A DNA stretch of 64,000 bases, taken from contig NZ_DAMCHJ010000004.1 in the NCBI RefSeq assembly GCF_032104385.1, forward strand, positions 1-64,000, in the 5' to 3' direction. Shown piece by piece: positions 25,106 to 34,500 of the stretch. The notes beneath the pieces were generated by a model that saw only the letters and a list, made by a program, of their open reading frames with translations, made no database searches and was not told the DNA's origin. How positions within the stretch are numbered: the stretch's first letter is position 1; each line of letters starts with the position of its first letter. The position numbers and the translations under genes are program-made. Source of the stretch: Tissierella sp032104385. Lineage in GTDB: Bacteria > Bacillota > Clostridia > Tissierellales > Tissierellaceae.

Positions 25106-25873
25106 TTGGGTAAGATTATATCCATATTTAATCAAAAAGGTGGTGTTGGGAAGACTACAACCACCATAAATTTAAGTGCAGGATTGGGAAAGTTGGGAAA
25201 GGAAGTTCTTGTAATAGATATTGATCCTCAAGGGAATTCAACATCAGGATTGGGAGTAGATAAAAACAATGGAAATCCTATTATTTATGATGTATTAGTG
25301 AATAACGTGGATTTAAAAGATGCAATTATGAAAACTTCGGCGGAAGGTGTAAGTATAATTGGGTCAAATAATGAGCTGGCTGGTTTAGAAATAGAATTAG
25401 CAAGAGAAGGAAACTGGGAAAAAATATTAATAGGTAAGCTAGAAGATATTAAAGATAAATATGATTATATTTTCATAGATTGTCCTCCATCATTAGGTAT
25501 ACTTTCTGTAATAGGATTAGTTGCATCTAATAGTGTAATTATACCTATTCAATGTGAGTACTATGCATTAGAAGGTGTAAGTCAATTATTTGAAACAATA
25601 AAACTTGTAAAAAAGGGATTAAATCCTAATTTGGAAATTGAGGGGGTTGTCCTTAGTATGTTTGATGGGAGGACAAACTTATCTATACAAGTAGTAGATG
25701 AAGTAAAAAGTTTTTTTAAGGGAAAGGTTTATGTAAGTCTTATTCCTAGAAATGTTAGGTTAGCAGAAGCTCCAAGCTATGGATTGTCGATTATGGATTA
25801 TGATTCTAAATCAAAGGGAGCAGAAGCATATATGGAATTGGCTGAAGAATTTCTAGAATTATCTGAGGAGTGA
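25106..25873 (+). CDS. soj: Chromosome partitioning ATPase ParA/Soj
   Basis: 255-aa deviant Walker ATPase that moves origins and, in Bacillus, regulates DnaA. The P-loop is FNQKGGVGKTTTTINLSAG (residues 7-25) with the signature lysine; DIDPQGN and FIDCPPSLG follow. The start is TTG at 25106, after AGGTGGTGG. It is 4 nt upstream of spo0J. Confidence 0.96.
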   Translation: MGKIISIFNQKGGVGKTTTTINLSAGLGKLGKEVLVIDIDPQGNSTSGLGVDKNNGNPIIYDVLVNNVDLKDAIMKTSAEGVSIIGSNNELAGLEIELAREGNWEKILIGKLEDIKDKYDYIFIDCPPSLGILSVIGLVASNSVIIPIQCEYYALEGVSQLFETIKLVKKGLNPNLEIEGVVLSMFDGRTNLSIQVVDEVKSFFKGKVYVSLIPRNVRLAEAPSYGLSIMDYDSKSKGAEAYMELAEEFLELSEE

Positions 25874-25877
25874 TAAT

Positions 25878-26732
25878 GTGAGTGTGAAAAAAAGAGGGTT
25901 GGGAAAAGGATTATCTGCTCTAATATCTGAAGAAATAATCAATGAGGATAATGATTTATCAAAAAAAACTATTGAAAATATAGATATAAATCTAATTATA
26001 CCTAATAAGAACCAGCCAAGGCAAGAATTTCATCAAGAAGCACTATCAGATTTAACTAATTCCATAAAAACACATGGATTAATACAACCAATTATAGTTA
26101 GGAAGATAAAAGATAAATATGAGATAGTTGCAGGTGAAAGACGTTTTAGGGCCTCTAAGGCTGCGGGATTACATGAAATCCCTTGTATATTGAAAGATAT
26201 AGATACGGAAATGTCAGCAAAAATTGCTTTAATTGAAAATTTACAAAGAGAGGATTTAAATCCTATAGAAGAAGCCTTGGCATATAAAAAGCTGATGAAA
26301 GACTATAACTTAAAACAAGAAGAACTAGCAAATGAGATAGGAAAGTCCAGATCTTATGTAGCAAATACTGTTAGACTTCTAAACTTAGAAGATAATATTA
26401 TAGAGTATATATCTAAAGGAAACTTAACATCTGGACATGGAAAGGCATTACTAAGTATTAAAGATAAAAAACAACAATTATTAGCTGCTGAAAAGATAAT
26501 AAATAATAATTTGAATGTCAGACAAGTAGAAGAAATAGCTAATAAAAAATCTACACCTGATAACAACGATAAAAAGATAAAAGATTCACATACAATAGAG
26601 TTAGAAGAAAGTTTAATGAGGACACTAGGAACAAAGGTTAATTTGGTACAAGGGAATAAGAAGGGTAAGATCGAAATAGAATATTATGGATATGAAGATT
26701 TGGAACGAATTATGGATATCTTGACAAAATAA
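25878..26732 (+). CDS. spo0J: Chromosome partitioning protein ParB/Spo0J
   Basis: 284-aa CTP-dependent clamp that loads at parS and recruits condensin. It contains the N-terminal Soj-stimulating KKRGLGKGLSALI, the CTP-binding GERRFRASKA, ENLQRED, and the helix-turn-helix KSRSYVANTVRLL with Arg and Thr typical of parS specificity, then the C-terminal dimer domain. GTG start behind GAGGAGTGATAAT. Three parS-type sites lie within 6.4 kb upstream. Confidence 0.96.
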   Translation: MSVKKRGLGKGLSALISEEIINEDNDLSKKTIENIDINLIIPNKNQPRQEFHQEALSDLTNSIKTHGLIQPIIVRKIKDKYEIVAGERRFRASKAAGLHEIPCILKDIDTEMSAKIALIENLQREDLNPIEEALAYKKLMKDYNLKQEELANEIGKSRSYVANTVRLLNLEDNIIEYISKGNLTSGHGKALLSIKDKKQQLLAAEKIINNNLNVRQVEEIANKKSTPDNNDKKIKDSHTIELEESLMRTLGTKVNLVQGNKKGKIEIEYYGYEDLERIMDILTK

Positions 26733-26811
26733 ATAATCATAAATTACTGAAAATTCATATTCTGTTATCATGGTATATAAAAAGTCTTATGGTTTGAAAG
26801 GGGAATTGCAT

Positions 26812-27708
26812 ATGGAAATAAATATATATCAAGTAGATGCTTTTTCTGATAAGACATTTGGAGGAAATCCAGCGGGGGTAGTTTTAGATGCAGAATATTT
26901 AACGGAAGATACAATGCAAAATATTGCTAAGGAAATGAATTTATCTGAAACAGCATTTGTAACTATAAAAGATGATAATTTATTTACAGTAAGATTTTTC
27001 ACCCCAGCTTGCGAAGTAGACTTATGTGGACATGCTACAATTGCAACATTTTATACTTTAGCTAAACTTGGCTATATAAAACCTATTTACAATGGAATAA
27101 AGACAGTTTACCAGAATACAAAAATAGGAAAATTATCAGTTGATATAATATTTAGGGATGGTGAAGTAGATAAGGTTTTCATGGAACAAGCTACTCCAAA
27201 GGAGATAAAGAGTATTACGGATATGTCTTCTTTAACTAAGTCCATGAGAATAAATATAGAAGATATAGGAGTCTTGGATAATATAATATATCCAGAAATA
27301 ATTTCTACTGGACTTCCAGATGTTATATTACCTATAAATAAAAAGGAAGTATTAGATAAATTAGATATTGATATGAAAGAATTAGAGAATGTTTCCCAGC
27401 AATTAGATATAACAGGTGTCCATGCATTTTACTTGCCAAAGATAGATTCAAAATTTGTATATACTAGAAATTTTGCTCCTTTAGTTGGAATTGATGAAGA
27501 AGCGGCAACTGGGACATCAAATGGGGCATTAATCTATTTTTTAAAAAAGAATAATCTAATTAAAGATAATAGAATAATATCTTATCAGGGAGAATCTATG
27601 AATAGACCTAGTACAATACATTGTCAAATTGAGGAGGATATGGAAAGGTCTATAATTAAAGTCGGAGGAAATGCTAAAATAGTTATAAAAGGTACTATAT
27701 TTATATGA
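26812..27708 (+). CDS. PhzF-family isomerase
   Basis: 298-aa two-lobed protein of the PhzF/YddE family. The family start YQVDAFSDKTFGGNPAGVV, the catalytic Glu in NLSETAF, the CGHATIA motif and the second-lobe TGTSNGA motif are all present. Members isomerise or epimerise small acids; the substrate here is unknown. The ATG at 26812 follows AAAGGGG. Confidence 0.88.
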   Translation: MEINIYQVDAFSDKTFGGNPAGVVLDAEYLTEDTMQNIAKEMNLSETAFVTIKDDNLFTVRFFTPACEVDLCGHATIATFYTLAKLGYIKPIYNGIKTVYQNTKIGKLSVDIIFRDGEVDKVFMEQATPKEIKSITDMSSLTKSMRINIEDIGVLDNIIYPEIISTGLPDVILPINKKEVLDKLDIDMKELENVSQQLDITGVHAFYLPKIDSKFVYTRNFAPLVGIDEEAATGTSNGALIYFLKKNNLIKDNRIISYQGESMNRPSTIHCQIEEDMERSIIKVGGNAKIVIKGTIFI

Positions 27709-27715
27709 TATGTAA

Positions 27716-27743
27716 AATCAGCCAAAAATTGGTTGATTTTTTT
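27716..27743 (+). terminator. Terminator after the PhzF gene
   Basis: Ten-base stem AATCAGCCAA / TTGGTTGATT with one G-T pair, 3-nt loop, then seven T. Confidence 0.8.
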
Positions 27744-27906
27744 ATTTAAAGTTAGAATTATTTGTATAAGAGATAGGCAATATAGAGTAATAAGGTATAC
27801 TAATTGTAAAAAAATTAACGAAATAAGTTTACAAAGTTATAAAATAATGATATATTAAAATGTGTGTCATAAAAATTTATTATACTTAATGAAGGAGGAA
27901 GGTTCA

Positions 27907-29253
27907 ATGCAATCATTTGTTAATGCAGTAAACAGTTTTTTGTGGGATAAGTTCCTAATATATGCTTTGTTACTTACAGGAATTTATTATACTTTTAGAC
28001 TAGGAGTCCCACAAATTAGTAAAGTAGGACCAGGGTTTAAACAGGCCTTTGGTGGAATCTTTAAAAAAGATAAAAAGGCTGATGCAGATGGAATGACATC
28101 TTTTCAAGCTTTAGCTACTGCAGTAGCAGCACAGGTAGGTACAGGGAATTTAGCAGGTGTCGCAACAGCAATAGCAGCTGGAGGTCCAGGAGCTATTTTC
28201 TGGATGTGGATATCTGCAATACTTGGTATGGCTACAAACTTTGGTGAAGCAGTACTTGCACAAAAATATGTTGATAGATCTGGCGATGAGGTTACTGGAG
28301 GTCCTGCATATTATTTATCTAGAGGTGTAAAAAGCAAATTTTTAGCAGGATTTTTTGCTGTTACTATAATAATAGCATTAGGATTTGTTGGTAATATGGT
28401 TCAATCAAACTCAATAGCAACAGCTGTTAATTCAGCATTTGGAATTAATAAAGTTGTTATAGGAGTTATAACTGCTATATTTGCTGCTCTTATATTAATA
28501 GGTGGAATGAGTAGAATTGCTAGTTTTGCAGAATTAGTAGTGCCAATTATGGCGTTATTATATATTATAGGTAGTTTTGTAATAGTATTTAAAAATCCTT
28601 CTGCAATAGGACCTGCTTTTAAAAGCATATTTGCAGGGGCATTTACGACTCAAGCAGCAGTAGGCGGAGCTTTAGGTGTTACAATGAAACAAGCAGCAAG
28701 ATATGGTATTGCAAGGGGATTATTCTCTAATGAGGCAGGTATGGGTTCAACACCACATGCCCATGCTGTTGCAAAAGTAGACCATCCAGCACAACAAGGT
28801 ATGGTTGCTATGGTTGGAGTTATTATAGATACAATGATAGTATGTACATTTACAGCACTTATAAATATAGTTACAGGAGCTAATACTTTAGGTCTTACAG
28901 GTATAGAAATGACTCAAAAGGCATTTGAAATAGGTCTTGGCAACTTTGGAGCAAACTTTATAGCAATTAGTTTATTTTTCTTTGCATTTACTACTATAAT
29001 AGGATGGTATTTCTTTGGAGAAGCAAATATTAAATATTTATTTGGTGCTAAAGCTGTAAATATTTATAGAATAGCAGTACTTGGTTTTATTATTTTAGGT
29101 TCATTCCTAAAGGTTGAAGTAGTATGGGATATGGCAGATATGTTTAATGGTTTGATGGTTATTCCTAACTTAATAGGTCTTTTAGTATTAGCCCCTCAGG
29201 CGGCGGCCATATTAAAGGATTATGATACTACTTTTATTAAACAACAAAGATAG
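27907..29253 (+). CDS. Alanine/glycine:cation symporter (AGCS family)
   Basis: 448-aa sodium- or proton-coupled amino acid carrier with about ten to eleven membrane segments. Family signatures include TSFQALATAVAAQVGTGNLAGVATAI, GPGAIFWMWISAILGMATNFGEAVLAQKY, and GLFSNEAGMGSTPHAHA. Start chosen at ATG 27907, behind AAGGAGGAAGG; the upstream in-frame extension crosses this ribosome site. It stands alone between two terminators. Confidence 0.93.
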   Translation: MQSFVNAVNSFLWDKFLIYALLLTGIYYTFRLGVPQISKVGPGFKQAFGGIFKKDKKADADGMTSFQALATAVAAQVGTGNLAGVATAIAAGGPGAIFWMWISAILGMATNFGEAVLAQKYVDRSGDEVTGGPAYYLSRGVKSKFLAGFFAVTIIIALGFVGNMVQSNSIATAVNSAFGINKVVIGVITAIFAALILIGGMSRIASFAELVVPIMALLYIIGSFVIVFKNPSAIGPAFKSIFAGAFTTQAAVGGALGVTMKQAARYGIARGLFSNEAGMGSTPHAHAVAKVDHPAQQGMVAMVGVIIDTMIVCTFTALINIVTGANTLGLTGIEMTQKAFEIGLGNFGANFIAISLFFFAFTTIIGWYFFGEANIKYLFGAKAVNIYRIAVLGFIILGSFLKVEVVWDMADMFNGLMVIPNLIGLLVLAPQAAAILKDYDTTFIKQQR

Positions 29254-29277
29254 TTTGACAATAAATTAAAGACTATT

Positions 29278-29307
29278 AAAAGGGAACATTAGATGTTCCC
29301 TTTTTTT
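29278..29307 (+). terminator. Terminator after the symporter gene
   Basis: GGGAACAT / ATGTTCCC stem (extended by A-T pairs to about 11 bp) with a 3-nt loop, followed by seven T. Confidence 0.88.
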
Positions 29308-29347
29308 ATAATGTATAGTAAAATACAAATAGGAGGTGTATGTATAA

Positions 29348-29986
29348 ATGTTTATAAATAAAAGCCTAAAGGAATACATAGCTGCTACAGCTAGTGGAGA
29401 ACCAACTCCGGGAGGTGGAAGTGTTGCTGCTTTAGTAGGGAGTCTTGGAGGAGCCTTAACTAATATGGTTAATAATTTAACAGTTGGTAAAAAAGCATAT
29501 GAGGAGCTTTCAGATGAGATTAAATCAAAGATAGCTAATAATTCAAAAGAAGTTGAAAAACTTATTGAAGATTTGACTGGTATTGTAGATGAAGATACAA
29601 AAGCCTTCGATAAGGTAATGGAAGCTTTTAAACTTCCAAAGGAAACTGATGAAGAAAAGATGGCAAGGACAAAGGCAATTCAAGAAGGATATAAAGTAGC
29701 TTTAGAGGTTCCTTTGAGATGTGCAGAGAAATGCTTAAGGATATTAGAATTACAAGATGTTTTTGCTAATTATGGAAATGTTAATGCTATTACAGATGTT
29801 GGAGTAGGTACATTATTAGCTTATTCAGGTCTAGAAGGTGCATTATTTAATGTAACAATTAATTTAGGTAGTATAAAAGATGAAGAATTTAAGAAAGAAG
29901 TTTCAGCCAAGGTAGATAGTATTTTAAAAGAAGGAAAATCATTAAAAGAGGAATTGCTAAATATAGTATATAAAAGATTAGGATAA
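29348..29986 (+). CDS. fchA: Formiminotransferase-cyclodeaminase-like / methenyl-THF cyclohydrolase
   Basis: 212-aa helical protein of the FTCD-C family, including the FchA enzymes of Clostridia that act on folate one-carbon units. The N-terminal AATASGEPTPGGGSVAALVGSLGGALTNMV is diagnostic, and AMEVPLRCAE-like VALEVPLRCAEKC follows. It could be the cyclodeaminase of histidine or purine breakdown or the cyclohydrolase; neighbouring adenine deaminase favours a purine or one-carbon context only weakly. Confidence 0.85.
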   Translation: MFINKSLKEYIAATASGEPTPGGGSVAALVGSLGGALTNMVNNLTVGKKAYEELSDEIKSKIANNSKEVEKLIEDLTGIVDEDTKAFDKVMEAFKLPKETDEEKMARTKAIQEGYKVALEVPLRCAEKCLRILELQDVFANYGNVNAITDVGVGTLLAYSGLEGALFNVTINLGSIKDEEFKKEVSAKVDSILKEGKSLKEELLNIVYKRLG

Positions 29987-30011
29987 GAGAAGGAAAACCT
30001 TCTCTTTCTCT
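29986..30011 (+). terminator. Terminator after fchA
   Basis: AGAGAAGG / CCTTCTCT stem with AAAA loop, followed by TTCTCTTT. The left arm begins at the last base of the stop codon. Confidence 0.8.
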
Positions 30012-30092
30012 TTATTTACTCATAAGAATATTGTATTATAATATTAGTATCAATAAAATAATCTTCATTATTAAAAACTTGGGGGGAATAGC

Positions 30093-31817
30093 ATGTTTAA
30101 GGAACAACTTAAGAGTCTCATAATTAAGGCAAAGGGTATGAAAGATTCACAGTTAGTACTAAAAAATGCAAATATAATAAATGTTTTTACTGGTGAGATA
30201 ATAGAAGGAGATGTAGCCATTGATAAGGGCAGAATAGTGGGAATAGGAGAATATCATGGTGAAAAAGAAATAGACTTAAAGGGCAAATATTTATCTCCTG
30301 GATTTATAGATAGCCATGTTCATATAGAATCTTCTATGTCATCTCCATCACAATTTGCTAAGGTAATATTACCTAGGGGTGTAACTACAATAATAGCCGA
30401 CCCACATGAAATTGCGAATGTTAAAGGTATAGAAGGTATACGATATATAATTGATGATAGTAAAAATACTCCGTTAGATGTTCGCATAATGCTGCCAAGT
30501 TGTGTACCGGCAACTGATTTTGAGAATTCGGGCTCCATATTAGAGGCAGAGGATTTAAATGAATTATCAGATGAAGAAACTATAATTGGTCTAGGGGAAA
30601 TGATGAATTACCCTGGAGTTATATCTGCAAATGATAAAATATTAGATAAGTTAACTTTATTTAAAGATAAAGTAGTAGATGGTCATGGACCTATGATTAA
30701 AGAAAAGGACTTAAATGCTTATATTGTTGCAGGAATAAAGACAGAACATGAATGTTCTACAGTGGAAGAAGTAATAGATCGTATTAGGCTTGGTATGTAT
30801 GTTCTCATCAGAGAAGGTTCAGCAGCAAAGGATTTAAGAAATATAATTAAGGCAGTAAATAAAGATAATTTGAGACGATTCTTATTTTGTACTGATGATA
30901 GGCATCCTGAGGATTTAATTAATGAGGGTAGTATAGATTTTAATATTAAATTGGCAATAAGTCTTGGAATTGATCCAGTAGATGCCATTAGGATGGCTAC
31001 CTTAAATCCATCAGAATGTTATGGATTAAAAGGAAAAGGAGCCATAGCACCAGGATATATAGCAGATTTAGTTGTAATAGATAATTTGGATGATTTTAAT
31101 ATAGTAAAGGTATTTAAGAATGGTAATCTAGTGGCTGAAGATAATAAAGCTTTATTTGATTCTAAGATTTATTTACCGGAAAGTCTGACTAAATCCGTAA
31201 AAATAAAAGATGTAAAAATAGAAGACATTCAAATTCCTATGAAAACTAATAAAGCCAATATAATAGGTGTAATTGAAGGTAGTTTAGTTACTGAAAAGAT
31301 AGTAAAGGAAGTAAGTGTAGATAATGGATACTTTAAATTTTCCAATGAGGATATTTTGAAAATGGTAGTAATTGAAAGACACTTTGCTACTGGAAATATT
31401 GGTGTTGGACTGATTGAAAATTTTAAATTAAAAGATGGAGCTATAGGCTCAACAATTGGTCATGATTCGCATAATATGATAGTTGTAGGAGATAATGATG
31501 AGGATATTTTAGCCACAATAAAAGAATTAAAAAATATTGGTGGAGGACTTACAATTGTATCTGAAGGACAAGTAATAAAATCTTTGCCTTTAGAAATCGG
31601 TGGTATAATGACATCGAGTCCAATTCAAGAAACCAATGCTATTCTAAAAGAAATGATAAAATTATCTCATGAAAGATTGAATATAAACAAAAGCATAGAT
31701 CCTTTTATGACATTAGCATTTATGGCATTGCCTGTAATACCTAAACTAAAACTTACAGATATGGGATTGTTTGATGTAGAGAAATTTGATTTTATTAAAG
31801 TTTGTAATGAAGATTAA
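30093..31817 (+). CDS. ade: Adenine deaminase
   Basis: 574-aa metal-dependent amidohydrolase converting adenine to hypoxanthine. Metal-site motifs are GFIDSHVHIESSM, IADPHEIANVKG and FCTDDRHPEDL; the C-terminal domain has IGSTIGHDSHNMIVVG. Length and motif order fit the Bacillus AdeC type. The ATG lies behind GGGGGAATAGC. No purine riboswitch is visible in the 80-bp leader. Confidence 0.95.
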   Translation: MFKEQLKSLIIKAKGMKDSQLVLKNANIINVFTGEIIEGDVAIDKGRIVGIGEYHGEKEIDLKGKYLSPGFIDSHVHIESSMSSPSQFAKVILPRGVTTIIADPHEIANVKGIEGIRYIIDDSKNTPLDVRIMLPSCVPATDFENSGSILEAEDLNELSDEETIIGLGEMMNYPGVISANDKILDKLTLFKDKVVDGHGPMIKEKDLNAYIVAGIKTEHECSTVEEVIDRIRLGMYVLIREGSAAKDLRNIIKAVNKDNLRRFLFCTDDRHPEDLINEGSIDFNIKLAISLGIDPVDAIRMATLNPSECYGLKGKGAIAPGYIADLVVIDNLDDFNIVKVFKNGNLVAEDNKALFDSKIYLPESLTKSVKIKDVKIEDIQIPMKTNKANIIGVIEGSLVTEKIVKEVSVDNGYFKFSNEDILKMVVIERHFATGNIGVGLIENFKLKDGAIGSTIGHDSHNMIVVGDNDEDILATIKELKNIGGGLTIVSEGQVIKSLPLEIGGIMTSSPIQETNAILKEMIKLSHERLNINKSIDPFMTLAFMALPVIPKLKLTDMGLFDVEKFDFIKVCNED

Positions 31818-31849
31818 TGTAAACTAAATTTTAAAATAGGAGTGATTTC

Positions 31850-32992
31850 ATGGTATATTTTGATAATGCTGCAACATCTTATCCAAAACCAAAGATAGTA
31901 TACGATACTATAATGGAAGCTATGGTAGAATATGGGGCTAATCCTGGGAGGTCAGGTCACAAAAAAGCATTAGAAGCTAGTAGGGGAATATTTGATACAA
32001 GGACTCAAATTAGTAAATTATTTAACATAAAAAATCCTATGAATGTAATATTTACTTTTAATTGTACAGAAAGCTTAAATACAGCTATAAAGGGAATGTT
32101 AAAGCCAGGAGATCATGTAATTACAACATCTATGGAGCATAACTCTGTTTTGAGACCTATTACTTTTTTGAGTAAATTGGGAGTTGAAAATACAATAGTA
32201 CAGGGGGATTCTAGGGGAAGGATAAACCCAAAAGATATTGAAGCTAGTATTAAACCAAAAACTAAAATGATTGTAACTACTCATATTTCCAATCTAACAG
32301 GAAGTATAATGGATATAGAAACTATTGGAAAAATTGCAAGGAAACATGGTATAGTATATTTGGTAGATGGGGCTCAGTCTGCTGGAGTATATAATATAGA
32401 TGTTGAGAAAATGAATATAGATCTACTTGCTTTTCCAGGTCATAAAGGATTGTTAGGACCTCAAGGTACTGGTGGGCTTTATATTAGAGATGGTATAGAA
32501 TTGGACGAGATTTTTCAAGGAGGTACTGGTAGTATTTCTCATTCACTAGAGCAGCCAGATGTAATTCCAGATAAATTTGAATCTGGTACGCCAAATGCAC
32601 CTGGTATAATAGGACTTGGTTCTGGTATTAAATATATATTTGAAAAGGGAATAAATAATATTAGAAAAAAAGAAGAAGAACTTACAAAACATTTTATTGA
32701 AGAATCACAAAAAATAGATGGAGTTATACTATACGGACCATTAGAGATTGGCTATCATGCACCAGTTGTTGCCCTAAATATAAAAGATGCAGATTCATCT
32801 GAAATAAGTTATATTTTAGATTCCAAATATGATATTGCAGTAAGACCAGGATTGCATTGTGCCCCATTAGCACATAAAACTATAGGAACCTTTGAGCAAG
32901 GTGTAGTTAGATTTAGTTTTGGATATGAAAATACACATGAAGAAATAGAGTTTGCTATTAAAGCATTAAGAGAGATGGCAAAGGAAGTATAG
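31850..32992 (+). CDS. Cysteine desulfurase-family aminotransferase (class V)
   Basis: 380-aa PLP enzyme. The start VYFDNAATSYPKP, the PLP lysine in FPGHKGLLGPQGTGGLY and the active Cys in RPGLHCAPLAHKT match the TIGR01977 group of cysteine desulfurase-like proteins, which are often found near selenium or sulfur genes. It starts 32 bp after ade and 14 bp before the DUF4446 gene. Whether it supplies sulfur or selenium is unknown. Confidence 0.87.
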   Translation: MVYFDNAATSYPKPKIVYDTIMEAMVEYGANPGRSGHKKALEASRGIFDTRTQISKLFNIKNPMNVIFTFNCTESLNTAIKGMLKPGDHVITTSMEHNSVLRPITFLSKLGVENTIVQGDSRGRINPKDIEASIKPKTKMIVTTHISNLTGSIMDIETIGKIARKHGIVYLVDGAQSAGVYNIDVEKMNIDLLAFPGHKGLLGPQGTGGLYIRDGIELDEIFQGGTGSISHSLEQPDVIPDKFESGTPNAPGIIGLGSGIKYIFEKGINNIRKKEEELTKHFIEESQKIDGVILYGPLEIGYHAPVVALNIKDADSSEISYILDSKYDIAVRPGLHCAPLAHKTIGTFEQGVVRFSFGYENTHEEIEFAIKALREMAKEV

Positions 32993-33006
32993 AGAGGGGA
33001 AATTAT

Positions 33007-33525
33007 ATGGTTCAGCTAAGAGAACTTGTGGCATTATACAGTATAGAAATTATGATAGGACTTATTGCAGCATTATTTACATTAGTATTATTATATCTAA
33101 TAGCTGAAATAAGAATATCTAGGGTAAAAGATAAATATGATGAGCTTGTTAGAGGGGTTAAAGGTGTAAATATAGAAGAACTTCTAATAAAGACTAATGA
33201 AGAACTTAAAGATATTCGTTTAGATATGAATACTATAGATCAGAAAATAGAAAGTATTGAAACGAAGTTAGCCTTTGCTATACAAAAAGTTGGATTTGTA
33301 AGATATAATGCCTTTGGTGATATGGGTTCTGATTTAAGCTTTTCCATTGCATTACTGGATAAGTTTCAAAATGGTTTTGTACTTACTAGTATTTATGGTA
33401 GGGAGCATACAACTAGTTATGCAAAACCAATTAAATTTGGTAAGTCTATTTATCCCTTATCTGTAGAAGAAATACAAGCCATAGATAGGGCAATAATAGG
33501 TGAATATAAAGAAAAAATTATCTAA
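33007..33525 (+). CDS. DUF4446 family membrane protein
   Basis: 172-aa protein with one N-terminal membrane helix (about 13-33), a heptad-like helical region (about 50-90) and the DUF4446 core VGFVRYNAFGDMGSDLSFSIALLD...GREHTTSYAKPI. This family commonly lies near soj-spo0J in Clostridia. Function unknown. Confidence 0.85.
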   Translation: MVQLRELVALYSIEIMIGLIAALFTLVLLYLIAEIRISRVKDKYDELVRGVKGVNIEELLIKTNEELKDIRLDMNTIDQKIESIETKLAFAIQKVGFVRYNAFGDMGSDLSFSIALLDKFQNGFVLTSIYGREHTTSYAKPIKFGKSIYPLSVEEIQAIDRAIIGEYKEKII

Positions 33526-33531
33526 ATGTAA

Positions 33532-33570
33532 TATATTAGAAAGGTAGCTATAAGCTACCTTTCTAATATA
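33532..33570. terminator. Bidirectional terminator between DUF4446 gene and yyaC
   Basis: Perfect 18-bp stem (33532-33549 with 33553-33570) and a 3-nt loop between converging genes. The yyaC stop lies within the right arm. Confidence 0.85.
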
Positions 33571-34148
33571 TACAGTTGATTTTTTTCACTATATAATCTA
33601 GAAAGAGATAAATAAATACTTTTAGATATGATATCTGCCATATTCATTACTAAAGATAGCCTAGTATTTTGTAGTACCATAAATTCCATCATTCCACTAA
33701 CATTTACAATTCCAGTAATAGCTATATTACCAACTGAAGGTAAAACCTTGTTTACACCTGAGCCAGGTTTTAAAGGTGAATTTTTAATTGATAAATAACC
33801 TATACGGTCATATTTACCAAGCGAAGAATCTATGGCGAGAATAAAAGGATTATCATAGTCATGATTTATTTTATCAATTGTTTCCTGAAGGTTTTGAGCG
33901 TGTATAGGGTTTTCTAAATTACCTATTAGATTTACATCTTTATAGTTTTTAATAATGGGTTTTAGCTTATGTCCAACTAGCGGACCAAGAGAATCACCTG
34001 TAGATCTATCTGTTCCAATACAAAGTATAATTAAATCTTCATTCTTAGTATGCTCTTCAGATAAATATTTGAAGACTAGATTCGAAAATTTAGATAAAGC
34101 AAAAGGTGAAGATGAATCTATATAGTTACTTTTATTAAATATATTCAT
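33555..34148 (-). CDS. yyaC: Spore protease YyaC
   Basis: 197-aa DUF1256 protein related to the Gpr germination protease fold. Key segments are ILCIGTDRSTGDSLGPLVGHKL, AIDSSLG, and PGSGVNKVLPSVGNIAITGIVNVSGMMEF. YyaC is conserved in spore formers and sits near soj-spo0J in Bacillus as well. It supports a sporulating host. Confidence 0.92.
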   Translation of the reverse strand: MNIFNKSNYIDSSSPFALSKFSNLVFKYLSEEHTKNEDLIILCIGTDRSTGDSLGPLVGHKLKPIIKNYKDVNLIGNLENPIHAQNLQETIDKINHDYDNPFILAIDSSLGKYDRIGYLSIKNSPLKPGSGVNKVLPSVGNIAITGIVNVSGMMEFMVLQNTRLSLVMNMADIISKSIYLSLSRLYSEKNQLYILER

Positions 34149-34428
34149 TACTTCCTCCTATTCCTTAATATTTTTATATATTCACTCTAATTAAATATAT
34201 AAAGGTATTAAAAGTATTGCCTTAAAATTAATATAAATACTTTCATTATAATAATAAAAACAAATATTAAAAATTTTTAATAATTTTAATTGTATTTTTA
34301 TAAATTAAAAATCAATGAAGAAATATGTTGAAATTTCTATTATTCTGGCAAATGTATAAATTATAGGAAATAGAATATAATAAGGTTAATTAGACATGCC
34401 ATAATGTTGAAAAAAAATTAATCTATGA
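34149..34428. other. Gene-free upstream region of the wall hydrolase gene
   Basis: AT-rich stretch between divergent yyaC and the M23 gene. It must hold the yyaC promoter, but no sporulation sigma site could be placed with confidence. The right end passes into the WalR-type repeats. Confidence 0.5.
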
Positions 34429-34463
34429 TATAATTGTTACAGAATGATTACAATCATATTACA
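34429..34463. promoter_or_regulatory. Triple WalR-type repeat before the M23 hydrolase
   Basis: Three hexamers at an 11-bp period: GTTACA 34436-34441, ATTACA 34447-34452, ATTACA 34458-34463. On the minus strand they read TGTAAT-N5-TGTAAT-N5-TGTAAC, each pair fitting WalR's TGTWAH-N5-TGTWAH. TTGAAA (34407-34412), 16-bp spacer and TATAAT (34429-34434) lie just upstream, which would place the repeats over the start point; a downstream promoter near 34473 is an alternative. Confidence 0.6.
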
Positions 34464-34500
34464 ATCGTGATTTAAATAATTTATATTAGGAGGTAACGGG

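Noticed and set aside
30012..30092. Purine riboswitch before adenine deaminase
   Set aside because: The 81-bp leader after the fchA terminator shows no aptamer-like helices or conserved loop bases.
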